Assembly: GCA_011799875.1 (NCBI GenBank)
Contig: JAAAXO010000338.1
Location: 883,937 to 947,936, forward strand
Reading direction: 5' to 3'
Origin: Thinopyrum elongatum
Taxonomy: Eukaryota > Streptophyta > Magnoliopsida > Poales > Poaceae
Length of the DNA: 64,000 bases
How positions within the stretch are numbered: the stretch's first letter is position 1; each line of letters opens with the position of its first letter. Under the pieces are notes generated by a model. It ran no database searches. It saw only the letters and a program-made list of their open reading frames with translations, and had not been told where the DNA came from. Shown piece after piece: positions 10,872 through 21,805 of the stretch. A program made the translations under genes and the position numbers.

Positions 10872-11086
10872 TTATGGGAAGCAAATATAGCATTTATTTC
10901 GTACTCCCATTCAATATATAAATCAGGCCTAAAACGACCAGTAAATGGTGGCATGGAAACTTTAACCTGATTATGTGCATTCTGATGTAATTGCTCCTCT
11001 TGTGGCGGCTGTTGTATTTTCTTAGGTGATGGCAAATCTCCCACGATCGATGAAGCCCAAGAACTAACAACTCTGGAACCTGCCAT
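10872..11086 (-). pseudogene. gag: Family B gag N-terminal fragment
   Basis: ATG is at 11086 (MAGSRVVSSWAS) and the frame is open for about 70 residues to IFASHN, where the chimeric LTR interrupts it and adds the LTR tail in frame (DEDINTIV). The rest of this gag copy is gone. It is the outer layer of B1. Confidence 0.8.
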
Positions 11087-12495
11087 AGTTAGTAGAAAAC
11101 AAGAAACAAAATCCAAGAATAATGTTCCTATGAACTACTAGGATGTGGTGGTAAAACACTCACAGTGTAGCAAATATCAATATCTTACAAGTTCTTACCA
11201 TGCAGCAGGTGGTGACAGGCAACCAGCGGTGTCAAATAACTCCGAAGATTGAGTAAAACGATTGCCAGGGGAACGTACGTATACATGGTGTAGAAATATG
11301 TGGAGCTCGGAAGGCTTAAATATTTGGTAGCAAAAGATTAGCAATAATCAATTCAGAGATGCAATGTTGAATAAACGCTCAACGACGGTACTGTGCTGGT
11401 CCTAGGCTAGACCGGACTAGAGACGCGAGCCTAGAACACTAATGAGGTCACGGCGTTGCACAACTAGCATCAATAAAGGATATGAAGTAGCTCTGGACAG
11501 CAAGATATAAGTGAAGATCACAATGGCAGTAAAGATAATGATGAGAAACAACTACCAAGTAGGATATACCAACAACTTTGTCTCCAACTTTCCTCTGGAA
11601 AAGTTTTTGCCAATTTTCTGATATTTTTTCTCAAGAATGGCACTGACTCAAGCTTTCAAACGCAAAAAGAATCACTAAATTCCGAGTTGATATGAGGAGT
11701 CAAAAAATTCTAAAACTGGCCTGAAAAACTGGAACAAGCTGTGTTCGCGAACTTCGGAGGGCAAAAAGACCTATTTAGAAGCCGATTTTGAGGTGTCAAA
11801 TATTGAACATGCTTCCGCAACTATTTAGATGCGGCTCGTCGCTAGCTTTAATTTGAGTAGTCACGGAGCCAAAACAGACTTCGTATGAAAAAGATATGCC
11901 TGTTTTACTGAACACTGCGCAAAATAGATTCCAATCCGAATTCAGCTACGAGATTGAATCTAGATAGATCCGAATTTTGTTTTTTTTTCTTCTCTCTTTT
12001 TTTTCACACTTTTTTCTTTTTCTTTCTCTCTTTTTTTCTCTAACTTTTTTTTTACTTTTTTTTCTCTCTTTTTTTCTCTCTCCCTCTTTCCAAAACAAAC
12101 TAGATAAGATGTAGATTGGATCAAGCACAGATGTGAACGACCTCAACTATGATTATGACAATGAACAGTGGGTAGCACGATGTGGAAATTGATGGATGGG
12201 ATGGTGGACAGCGGAAGGAATAACGATGCAGCGGCGGCGTGACTAATGTGAACAGAACTCGAAACTCTAAACGAACTAGACACTAAGACCAGCAACTGAA
12301 CACGACGATGCAACCGATAATTCAATAATGCAAACAAAGAAAAGAAAATTGCGAAGGCTCGGACTGGCTTGGACAAAGGATGAATAGATCTAACTTTTTT
12401 TTTGTGGTTTTTTCTTTGGACAATAGGTAAGAAAATAAATCTAATCTAGGGAAAACTGAAAATTCTCACCGAGCAACCTGAAAACTGATACCACT
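11087..12495 (-). other. Family B leader of the outer B1 layer
   Basis: Nearly the same sequence as 6955-8360. Primer site CTGATACCA is at 12485-12493, two bases from the 5' LTR. It includes the conserved block at about 11365-11452 and the T-rich tract at about 11975-12085. No gene is seen. Confidence 0.8.
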
Positions 12496-13477
12496 TGATA
12501 GAGGCGAGGGTGTCCCGATCTTTCGATGAGATGGTAACTATCGATTTGGTGGAGCCGACTTTGACGATCCGACTACAAACGTGCACGACGTTGCGCCTTA
12601 GCAATCGCTAAACCAATCTCCTGAGGTTACTGACGATGCTGGAAGCACGATCAACCTGACCACGAAGGTCTATTCCTGCACGCAATCGAAGAACAAGCAA
12701 GAATATGATAATGCAATCTGAATATTGCGAATATAGATGAAGTATTGATAATGATGGGGATCCGAAAGTGGTCTTGGTCTGGTCGTTGGACACAAACGAA
12801 GTACACGAAGTTGCAATGGCTAACTTTTAACTAAACAAATCCCAAGGAAAAAGCTACTAGATGGATCTACTTATATAGGAGCAAGGGGTGGTGGCCAAGG
12901 AGGTGGGAGGACGTCCCAAGGCAGCCTAAAACTAACCCTAGGTCGTACAAGGCTCATGGGCCCAAGTGGAGGTGATGCAACACCTTTGGACTTGTAGTTT
13001 GACTCGGATTCTGTTGCAGCGTCAGATTGTTTCAACGAGAACTCAACGCTCCGGACGAATTTGAAGGTGAATCCAACTGGGTTGGAAAGAGCACGAAATC
13101 TACTTTCCAACAAAAAAAGAATCACCCAATTCGGAGTCTGTATGAAATAGTTCTTGGCGTTTTGAGCCAGGTATGTCTGTGCAGTCCGAATCTGAATCCA
13201 GAACGTGAGAGACTTGGACTCTATCTTCTCTTGGCCCAAAAGTGACGTGAGAGGACTTTTTGAACAGCACCTAAACATCTCTTTTCCCCTTATCTTCATA
13301 TGTGGATTGTACAAATGTCCCATACACCTGCAATTAGACATGACACAAAAGTTTGTGAAGTATTTTTGTCCTGGATGACATAAATAAATTATTGCATAGT
13401 TTGCATTAGAAATCACCTCACAAATATACAAGTATGCAATATTTTTGGTCGTATCCAAGGTAGTCATGTCCTCATCA
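12496..13477 (-). repeat. Family B 5' LTR of B1 (982 bp)
   Basis: The left end borders the primer site and the right end borders the target duplication TGGCG. U3 is open as a reading frame of about 198 codons, as in the 3' LTR. It differs from the 3' LTR at several positions by eye (for example GGTAACTATCG versus GATAGCTATCG). Confidence 0.9.
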
Positions 13478-14798
13478 TGGCGGATGCTCTTTCCCGCAAG
13501 TGCATGTTAGTTACTCAACTTGAAGTGAATGTCATTGGCTTTGAGCATGTTAAAGATCTATATGCACTTGACCCTTCGCTTGCGATTCCTTATGCCAAAT
13601 GTCTTGCTAATACTTGTTGGGAGAACTATTACCTCAAGAATGGCAATATTATGAGCGCTAACAAACTTTGTATACCCGAGTCGTCTCTTCATTTGTTACT
13701 TTTGCAAGAGGCTCACGGCAGAGGACTTATGGGACATTTCAGGCGCGCGCCACCTTTGCCACACTCTCCTTCAAGTACTTTTGGCCAAAGATGTTCCGTG
13801 ATGTTGCACGCTTCACCAACCGATGCTCTACATGCCGCAAAGCTAAGTCCAAAACTCAATCTTATGGCCTACATATGCCACTTCCTATTCCATATCACCC
13901 ATGGGAGGGTATTAGTATGGATTTTGTGCTTGGATTACCTAGAAATCAAACTGGAAAGGATTCAGTATTTGTTGTTGTGGACCGAATCTCAAAAATGGCA
14001 CATTTCATCCCATGCAATAAGATAGACGATGCTTCACATGTTGCAAATCATTTTTGTAGGGAAATCTTGAGGCTACATGGAGTGCCAAGGACCATTGTGT
14101 CAGACCGCGACGTCAAGTTCCTAAGCTACTTTTGGAAGACACTATGCGCTAAGCTCGGCATCAAGCTACTATTCTCGACGACATATCATCCTCAAACCGA
14201 TGGCCAAACGGAAGTCACCAACCGGACACTATCTACTCTCCTCCATGAGTTGATCAAAAAGAACATCAAGGAGTGGGAGGAGTGCTTACCCATCGCCGAG
14301 TACGCCCACAATAGCGCAAGACACTCTACTACTGGCAAGTCCCCCTACAAGGTCGTCTACGGCTTCAACCCTTTGTTGCCCTTGGACATCGTTCCTCCAC
14401 CGCTCCAAGAACGAGGTCACATGGATGCAAGTGCAAGAGCAAGTTATCTTAAGAAAATGCATGAAGATACAAGGTCTACGATCGAGCGTCAAGTACACCG
14501 CCTCACCACCAAGCTCAACCTCAACAAGACCCCAATGGTGTTCGAATCGGGCGATCTAGTGTGGCTACATCTCCGCAAGGACCGCTTCCCCAACAAGCAC
14601 AAGTCCAAGCTACTATCACGAGTCGATGGACCTTTCAAGGTGCTAGCACGTTACAATGACAACGCCTACAAGATCGACATCCCACATGACAAGTACAATG
14701 TAAGCGACACATTCAACGTCAAGGACTTGACCCCATACCATGGTGATGAAGATCACGATCCGAGGACGGAGCTCACCCAACGGGGGGGGGGGGGGAGA
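13478..14798 (+). pseudogene. Family C integrase region with frameshift
   Basis: Begins in the RNase H-integrase linker ([15 protein letters not shown]). The HHCC region is damaged: after LMGHF the frame shifts near 13740, and the rest ([25 protein letters not shown]) is read in another frame up to the LTR. Catalytic core motifs are present: [10 protein letters not shown] near 13917, VSDRDVKFL near 14100, and [13 protein letters not shown] near 14190-14225. GPY/F (DGPFKVLARYNDNAYKID) lies near 14625-14680. It resembles the family A integrase but is clearly diverged. Confidence 0.85.
14782..14798 (+). promoter_or_regulatory. Family C polypurine tract with a run of 14 G
   Basis: G14 followed by AGA immediately precedes the LTR start TGATGCGGAGCATCC. 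The G run lies in the reading frame, so its length would set the frame of any tail read into the LTR. Confidence 0.7.
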
Positions 14799-15731
14799 TG
14801 ATGCGGAGCATCCTTCCGTCATCCCCATGGACTCTACACCAACACATCAAGCACCACATGGACCTACGATAAGAGTCCGAGCACGCGCCATTGAAACCGA
14901 GGTGAACTCACTCCTACTCGAGATTAATATGGATATAAATGGAACTTGGATGCTACCTCACAAAAACATGCTATATGTCATTAGGTACGAAGACCAACGC
15001 CACCAAGCAGCTAAGGGACACCCCAAAGGAGGAGGAGAAGCACCCCAAGGCCACGAGGAAGGAGAAGGAGCGAAAGAAGACGAAGACAACACCTACCAGG
15101 CGACCCCGTGCACACGTGCCCTCCAGACCCCGTGCCCACGGGCTACCCAGCGAGCTTCTGTAGCTGAGACGCGCACCCCCGTGCGCACGACCTCAAGATC
15201 CCATGCACACGGGCCCTCACCGTTGTAGCACCCCGTGCGCACGGGCATCTACTGTGCACACGGGACCCCCGTGTGCACGGGCGCAACTTACCCCGTGTGC
15301 ACGGGCCTCCCAGGTTTTGGCCGTGGGTGCCCTTCCTTGCCTCACAAGTCGTCCCCTTCCTCCCACTAGCTATATATTTTGGGTCTATGTCATTTGTTTG
15401 GGTTAGCAAAGTATATGTGAGACATTGATAGGGCTTTGCTCCTTCTACCACTCCTCTTGGAGATCAAGACTTCTTAGGAGAGGATCCCCAAGTGGATTTC
15501 AAGATCTCCTTTTGGAGGAGACTATCATCAAGGCCTCACCTTCTTAGGAGTGGGAAAACTTTACCTTTGTGCTTGTTTCCTTGGATTGTGCTTGTATTCT
15601 TGTGGATCTATGTGTTTGCTATTCTAGTGGATGTGTGATTGGGTTTTGTTGGAGTGAATTCCTCTTTGTGTTCTTGGTGTTCATCCTTTTCCCCCTCCAA
15701 GTGTGAAAAGATCTCCACTTAGGGTTCCACC
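14799..15731 (+). repeat. Family C 3' LTR (left part, interrupted by E1)
   Basis: It starts TGATGCGGAGCATCC and includes a coding-like tail with RVRARAIETEVNSLLLE, comparable to the TRARAR tail of family A. It holds an array of GC-rich palindromes (15104-15307) and a TATA-like TATATATT at 15371-15378. It is cut at 15732 (flank CCACC) by an A LTR, and its right end is not visible in the window. Confidence 0.75.
15104..15307 (+). repeat. Array of imperfect palindromes CCCGTGYGCACGGG upstream of the family C promoter
   Basis: About eight copies of a CCCCGTGNGCACGGGC-like unit are spaced irregularly: near 15104, 15127, 15175, 15198, 15230, 15252, 15265 and 15290. They end about 65 bp before the TATA-like sequence. 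The other family C LTR piece (60690-61229) shows no such array. Confidence 0.75.
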
Positions 15732-16653
15732 TGATGAGGACATCAATACCATTGTTACACCCACAGCCCCTGCTGCTATACATACTGGACCAATTACTAG
15801 AGCTCGCGCACGCCAATTAAATTATCAGGTACTTTCGTTTCTTGGTAATGATCCTAATGTTCATGAGAATATGATGCTGCCTAAATTGGATACATTTGTT
15901 TTGCTTACAAATGAAGGGCCTAGCTTGGACAAGAAAGAGGAACCTTGGAGCAAGTTCAAGCATGGAGATGATGGCATGCGCAAGGGGAACAAGAACGGAG
16001 TTACAAGTGATGATTTCAGGACTTTGAAGCCACCATAATGAGTGCAGGAAGCCTTGGAAGAAATATCCAAGATGCCACTTCATAAATTTTGTCCAGAGGC
16101 TATTATAGGTGCTGCGTCACCTTATTATTGGGCCAGGCCCATGTAATTTTGAAATACTTGAGTATAGGCTGTTTTTAGAGTCCGTATGTGTGGGGAAACA
16201 AGAGATAGGGTTGGTTTCGGACCCCTCCTTCAAGGGCCACGAAATCCCCTCCTCTTCCTCCATATATACAGCCCTTAGGGCACCGTTTAGACTTTGGGTT
16301 TTGTTTAGATTAAAAGTTTGCCATAGCTGCAACTTCGCGTACTTCGTTTGTGTTCAACGACCAGACCAAGACGTCACAGAACCCCACCTTGATCAATAAA
16401 GCTTTCATCTTATATTCGCAATATCCAGATTGCAAATCTTAGTTTCTTGCTTGTTCTACGTTGGCTTGCAGGAGATAGACCCTCGTGGTCAGGTTGATTG
16501 TGCTCCGGCGTGGTCAATAACCTCTCGGAGTTGGTTTAGCGATTGCTAAGGCGCGACGTCCTCGCACGTTCGTAGTCGGATCGTCAAAGTCTACTCCACC
16601 AAAAACGATCGCTATCATCTCATCGAAAGATCGGGACACCCTCGCCTCTATCA
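15732..16653 (+). repeat. Family A 5' LTR of E1 (A2 sub-type, 922 bp)
   Basis: TGATGAGGACATCAATACC to CCTCTATCA, with primer site TGGTATCAGA at 16656-16665 after a two-base spacer. The coding tail in this LTR reads AAIHTG, NYQ, NVHE, MRKG (A2). AATAAA is near 16395. Confidence 0.9.
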
Positions 16654-16689
16654 AGTGGTATCAGAATTTCAGGTTGCTCGGTGAGATTT
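16654..16689 (+). other. Primer site and first 36 bp of E1 leader
   Basis: Contains TGGTATCAGA (initiator Met-tRNA 3' end complement) and leader bases up to the GATTT target copy. The leader resumes at 25089. Confidence 0.85.
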
Positions 16690-17611
16690 TGATGAGGACA
16701 TCAATACCATTGTTACACCCACAGCCCCTGCTTCTATACATACTGGACCAATTACTAGAGCTCGCGCACGCCAATTAAAATATCAGGTACTTTCGTTTCT
16801 TGGTAATGATTCTAAAGTTCATGAGAATATGATGCTGCCTAAATTGGATACATTTGTTTTGCTTACAAATGAAGGGCCTAGCTTGGACAAGAAAGAGGAA
16901 CCTTGGAGCAAGTTCAAGCATGGAGATGATGGCATGCACAAGGGGAACAAGAACGGAGTTACAAGTGATGATTTCAGGACTTTGAAGCCACCATAATGAG
17001 TGCAGGATGCCTTGGACGAAATATACAAGATGTCACTTCATAAATTTCGTCCAGAGGCTATTATAGGTGCTGCGTCACCTTATTTTTGGGCCAGGCCCAT
17101 GTAATTTCGAAATACTTGAGTATAGGCTGTTTTTAGAGTCCGTATGTGTGGGGAAACAAGAGATAGGGTTGGTTTCGGACCCCTCCTTCAAGGGCCATGA
17201 AATCCCCTCCTCTTCCTCCATATATACAGCCCTTAGGGCACCGTTTAGACTTTGGGTTTTGTTTAGATTAAAAGTTCGCCATAGCTGCAACTTCGCGTAC
17301 TTCGTTTGTGTTCAACGACCAGACCAAGACGTCACAGAACCCCACCTTGATCAATAAAGCTTTCATCTTATATTCGCAATATCCAGATTGCAAATCTTAG
17401 TTTCTTGCTTGTTCTTCGTTTGCTTGCAGGAGATAGACCCTTGTGGTCAGGTTGATTGTGCTCCGGCGTGGTCAATAACCTCTCGGAGTTGGTTTAGCGA
17501 TTGCTAAGGCGCGACGTCCTCGCACGTTCGTAGTTGGATCGTAAAAGTCTACTCCACCAAAAACGATAGCTATCATCTCATCGAAAGATCGGGACACCCT
17601 CGCCTCTATCA
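16690..17611 (+). repeat. Family A 5' LTR of E2 (A1 sub-type)
   Basis: TATA box 17221-17226, predicted transcription start about 17250-17258, AATAAA at 17353-17358 in R, and CCTCTATCA at the end. The primer site TGGTATCAGA follows at 17614-17623. The first ~305 bp are the coding tail of the polyprotein when this LTR is at the 3' position. Confidence 0.9.
17221..17226 (+). promoter_or_regulatory. TATA box of a family A LTR (representative)
   Basis: TCCATATATACAGCCC is conserved in all A LTRs. Start of R, about 30 bp downstream, falls at TTTGGGTTTTG. That is where the A/B chimeric LTRs change family. Confidence 0.75.
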
Positions 17612-18758
17612 AGTGGTATCAGATTCCCAGGTTGCTCGGTGAGATTTACAGTTTTTCGTAGTTTAGATCGAGTCTGTTCTTCATACCTACAGTCCAGGAA
17701 AAAGCCAAAAAAAAAATTTAGGGTTAGTTCATCATATCCGAACCAATCTGAGCCTTTGCATAATCTTTTTAGGGTTTTTGCTTTGTTGAATTTGTGGTTG
17801 CATCGTCGTGTCAAGTTGCTGGTCTTAGCGTCTAGTTCTTTAGAGTTTCGAGTTCTGTTCACAAGTTGTCACGCCGCCACCGCACCATCATCATCGCCCC
17901 TACCATATACCACCACAGCTTATCTGCTATTTCTCTGAGTCCATATACCACCACCGATCCGAGTCCATATACCACCACCGATCCGAGTCCATATACCACC
18001 ACCAATCCGAGCCCACATATACTACCGTCATATACCATCACCAGTCCGAGTTCCACCAGATTCATCTCTGCCACCAGTCCTAGTCCGAGTCTAGTATTTA
18101 TTCCTTTATTTTAGAGTGCCAGATCACGCGATACTACGAGTCGTGAACAAGTCGGATTCCCCAATTTTCGTGCTACCCGCAGAAGAAAAATAGTTCCAGT
18201 TTCAAAAAAAAAAAACTAAGTCTGGAAAATTCTGGCTAGGCAGTTTTTAGACCATTTGTAGACTTTTTCGAGAAAAATTGTGGCGGAGCAAAAAAAAAAA
18301 AAAAAAAAGAGGGCAAAAAAGTGCAAAAAAAAAAAAAAATCAGAGTGTGCTCCTCCCTTGTTTACGTGCAGCGCCGTGATTTTTGTTAGTGTTCTAGGCT
18401 CGCGTCTCTAGCACGGTCTAGCCTAGGACCAGCACAGTACCGTCGTTGAGAGTTTATTCAACATTGCATCTCTGAATTGATTATTGCTGACCCTTTTTGC
18501 TACCATATCATAAGCCTTCCCAGCTCCACATACATCTACATCGTGTGTTTGACACCACCTGGCAATCGCTCTGTCCAAGCTCTGAGAGTTTTGACTACAA
18601 AGGTTGCCGATCACCACCTGCTGCTGGGTAAGAACTGGTAAGAATTTGAGATTTGCTTGACGGATTTGTGACACCACACCACACCACCACCACTTTCTAG
18701 TAGTTTTGACTACAAAGGTTGCCGATCATATTCTTGTGTGTTTCTATTGCTGCTAACC
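17612..18758 (+). other. Family A leader of E2
   Basis: It holds the primer site, a 24-bp tandem repeat (about 17938-18020, unit ATATACCACCACCGATCCGAGTCC), long A runs (about 18290-18345) and a conserved block with a stem-loop (18394-18426). The CTAGGCT and AGCCTAG arms enclose a 19-nt loop. No gene is seen. Confidence 0.75.
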
Positions 18759-20882
18759 ATGGCAGGATCACAAGCCGACGAGATTGACTGGGAGAACATG
18801 ACGAACAAGGAGTTGCATGATAAATTTCAGCAAATGATGAGTGGCCAGGTGGGAGATGTGCTAAACAGATTTGAAGAGGCCATGGAGAAGATAGATGGCA
18901 TGGAGAAGTCGTTCGAGACAAAGCTGGATAACAAGTTTAATGAATTGCTCACGCGTCTTCCCCAACCACCACCGGCTGCACCTGTCGCACCTCTGCAACG
19001 ACAACAACAACGCCCCCTTCCAAATCAGTTCGGACGAGCGAAGCGTGTTCCTCTTGAGGATGGCCAAACTTCTGGTGCTGCTGTACCTACTGTTGATGCT
19101 TCTTTGGCTCCTGCTCCTGCTGTTGCTGGTGCCGAGGAGGAGGATGATTACGCGGGCGATTATGAGGATGAGGTTGATCAAAATCATAACTACGTGCAAC
19201 CACCAGCACTAGGTCGTCCACATGCAAATAATCGCAATGGTAGGCCTGCACCACCACTTCAGGTACGAGATCATGACCATCATGATCCTAAATTAAAATT
19301 GAATATTCCACCATTCGAGGGTAGATATGTTCCTGATATATATCTTACTTGGGAGTTAGAAACTGAACAACGTTTTACATGTTTACAATATCCCGAGGAA
19401 CGACGTGTTGCTGCTGCTGTTTGTGCTTTCACTAGTTTTGCATGTGTATGGTGGTCTGAACATTGTAGATTATATCCTATTCCAGCTACGTGGGCTGCTT
19501 TGAAAACTGCTATGCGTACTCGTTGGGTTCCACCATATTATCAACGTGAATTACTTCAAAAATTGCAGCGCTTAAGACAAGGAAAAAATTCTGTAGAAGA
19601 ATATTATCAGGAATTACAAACTGGCATGATTAGATGTGGTATTGTTGAGGAGAATGAAGCTATGCTTGCACGTTTCATGGGTGGATTAAATAGAGAGATT
19701 CAGACCATTCTAGAGTATAAGGAGTATAATAATATCACTCGTTTATTCCATCTTGCTTGTAAAGCTGAACGTGAAGTGCAGGATAGACAGGCATTGGCGC
19801 GAACTAATTTTTCTGCAGGTCGATCTTCATCATGGACACTGCGTGCCTCCTCTACTCCCACACGTCCTACTGCGGCACCACTGACTTCAGCCGCCAATTC
19901 CAATCGAGATACAAGAAAACAGGCACCACCACCACCATCTGCCAAGAGTACACCTTCTGGGCCTGCCCAGAGCTCTTCTTCATCTATGGCATCAACAGGG
20001 CACACACATGATATTATTTGTCGTCGTTGTAAGGGAAGAGGTCATTATGCGAGAGAATGCCAATCTCCGCGTGTTATGATTGCTACTGAGGATGGTGGGT
20101 ATGAGTCCGCTAGTGATTATGATGAGGAGACTTTGGCTCTTATTACAAGTGAAGAACACGGTGGAGATGATTTTGATCATGAGACGCAATACATGGCTCC
20201 TGAAGACGCTGACAGGTATGAATGTTTAGTTGCTCAACGTGTTTTGAGTGTGCAGGTCACACAAGCTGAGCAAAATCAGAGGCATAATTTGTTCCATACA
20301 AAGGGAGTTGTGAAGGAACGTTCTGTTCGCGTCATCATAGATGGAGGGAGCTGCAACAACTTGGCTAGCATGGAGATGGTGGAAAAGCTATCTCTCACCA
20401 CAAGACCACATCCACATCCTTACTATATCCAATGGTTCAACAACAGCGGCAAGGTTAAGGTAACACGTACTGTTCGTGTGCATTTTAGTATCTCTACATA
20501 TGCTGATTATGTTGATTGTGATGTGGTACCCATGCAAGCATGTTCATTATTACTTGGTAGACCATGGCAATTTGATAAAAATTCTGTACACCATGGTAGA
20601 AACAATCAGTATACTCTTGTTCATAAGGATAAACATATTACTTTGCTTCCTATGACTCCTGATTCTATTTTGAAAGATGATATTAATAGAGCTAGTAAAG
20701 CAAAACAGGAGAAAAATAAGAGTGAAAATCAGATTGTGGCAAAAGAATTTGAGCAACAAATGAAGCCTAATAATAAACCATCTAGTGTTGCTTCTGAAAT
20801 TAAATTGAAAAGTGCATGCTTACTTGCCACCAAATCTGATATTGATGATCTAGATTTTAGCAATTCTGTTTGCTATGCTTTT
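18759..20882 (+). pseudogene. gag-pol: Family A gag-protease, truncated before RT (E2)
   Basis: ATG is at 18759 in context ACCATGG ([13 protein letters not shown]). It has an N-terminal helical, Glu/Lys-rich region, Gag core ([33 protein letters not shown]), CCHC knuckle [14 protein letters not shown] and protease [13 protein letters not shown] with LLLGRPWQF. The frame is open to ...SNSVCYAF, where the inverted LTR at 20883 supplies a TGA from its own first bases. RT, RNase H and integrase are missing. It could give Gag and protease only. Confidence 0.85.
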
Positions 20883-21805
20883 TGATAGAGGCGAGGGTGT
20901 CCCGATCTTTCGATGAGATGATAGCTATCGTTTTTGGTGGAGTAGACTTTGACGATCCGACTACGAACGTGCGAGGACGTCGCGCCTTAGCAATCGCTAA
21001 ACCAACTCCGAGAGGTTATTGACCACGCCGGAGCACAATCAACCTGACCACGAGGGTCTATCTCCTGCAAGCAAACGAAGAACAAGCAAGAAACTAAGAT
21101 TTGCAATCTGGATATTGCGAATATAAGATGAAAGCTTTATTGATCAAGGTGGGGTTCTGTGACGTCTTGGTCTGGTTGTTGAACACAAACGAAGTACGCG
21201 AAGTTGCAGCTATGGCGAACTTTTAATCTAAACAAAACCCAAAGTCTAAACGGTGCCCTAAGGGCTGTATATATGGAGGAAGAGGGGGGGATTTCGTGGC
21301 CCTTGAAGGAGGGGTCCGAAACCAACCCTATCTCTTGTTTCCCCCACACATACGGACTCTAAAAATAGTCTATACTCAAGTATTTCGAAATTACATGGGC
21401 CTGGCCCAATAATAAGGTGACGCAGCACCTATAATAGCCTCTGGACGAAATTTATGAAGTGGCATCTTGTATATTTCGTCCAAGGCTTCCTGCACTCCTT
21501 ATGGTGGCTTCAAAGCCCTGAAATCATCACTTGTAACTCCGTTCTTGTTCCCCTTGCGCATGCCATCATCTCCATGCTTGAACTTGCTCCAAGGTTCCTC
21601 TTTCTTGTCCAAGCTAGGCCCTTCATTTGTAAGCAAAACAAATGTATCCAATTTAGGCAGCATCATATTCTCATGAACATTAGAATCATTAACAAGAAAC
21701 GAAAGTACCTGATAATTTAATTGGCGTGCGCGAGCTCTAGTAATTGGTCCAGTATGTATAGCAGCAGGGGCTGTGGGTGTAACAATGGTATTGATGTCCT
21801 CATCA
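20883..21805 (-). repeat. Family A 3' LTR of E3 (A2 sub-type, 923 bp)
   Basis: Bordered on the right by the purine tract TCCTCCCCTTCTT (minus: AAGAAGGGGAGGA). The one extra base is a C in the run near 21345. Confidence 0.9.

Larger units (their letters stand above)
4552..13477 (-). mobile_element. Family B composite element B1 (three nested layers collapsed), TSD TGGCG
   Basis: The outer LTRs (4552-5533 and 12496-13477, both 982 bp, type B) are flanked by identical TGGCG. Read 5' to 3' on the minus strand the order is: B 5' LTR; B leader; gag N-terminus cut at ...ASHN; chimeric LTR (10871-9960); 0.7 kb leader piece; chimeric LTR (9273-8361); full B leader; gag; B 3' LTR. My reading is that one element received a second in gag and a third in that one's leader. 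Recombination between the two B 3' LTRs then removed the intervening 3' halves. LTR pairs differ at several sites by eye, so it is not recent. Confidence 0.8.
2320..15731 (+). mobile_element. Family C CRM-like element C1, split by the B composite
   Basis: The two blocks are 2320-4551 (gag end, protease, RT, RNase H) and 13478-15731 (integrase, 3' LTR). They are separated by 4552-13477, with a perfect TGGCG duplication at 4547-4551 and 13478-13482. Reading across the gap restores the [13 protein letters not shown] context. The 5' part is cut at 2320 by an A LTR, and the 3' LTR is cut at 15732 by A element E1. Pol resembles family A but is clearly distinct, and all frames are damaged, so this is an older host layer. 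Confidence 0.85.

Noticed and set aside
14939..15230. Proline/arginine/histidine-rich protein upstream of 15230
   Set aside because: The composition comes from the GC palindrome array. The frame starts inside the LTR tail with no independent start signal.
15104..15307. CRISPR-like repeats
   Set aside because: Units are short palindromes with irregular spacing in a plant LTR, without spacers of constant size or cas genes.
15861..16070. Open frames of 69-71 residues on the strand opposite the LTR tail
   Set aside because: They are antisense to the LTR-coded C-terminus or promoter region and move with it. Treated as shadows.
16109..16399. A 96-residue open frame in the middle of every A LTR (MLRH...)
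   Set aside because: It recurs only because the LTR recurs. It spans the promoter and R, has no known domain, and no sign of use as a gene.
17614..17623. Possible tRNA-related sequence (TGGTATCAGA)
   Set aside because: Only the primer-binding stretch is present; no tRNA fold surrounds it, so there is no tRNA gene.
18290..18345. Poly(A) tail of a LINE or processed pseudogene
   Set aside because: The A runs are internal to the A leader and appear at the same place in other copies. No target duplication flanks them.
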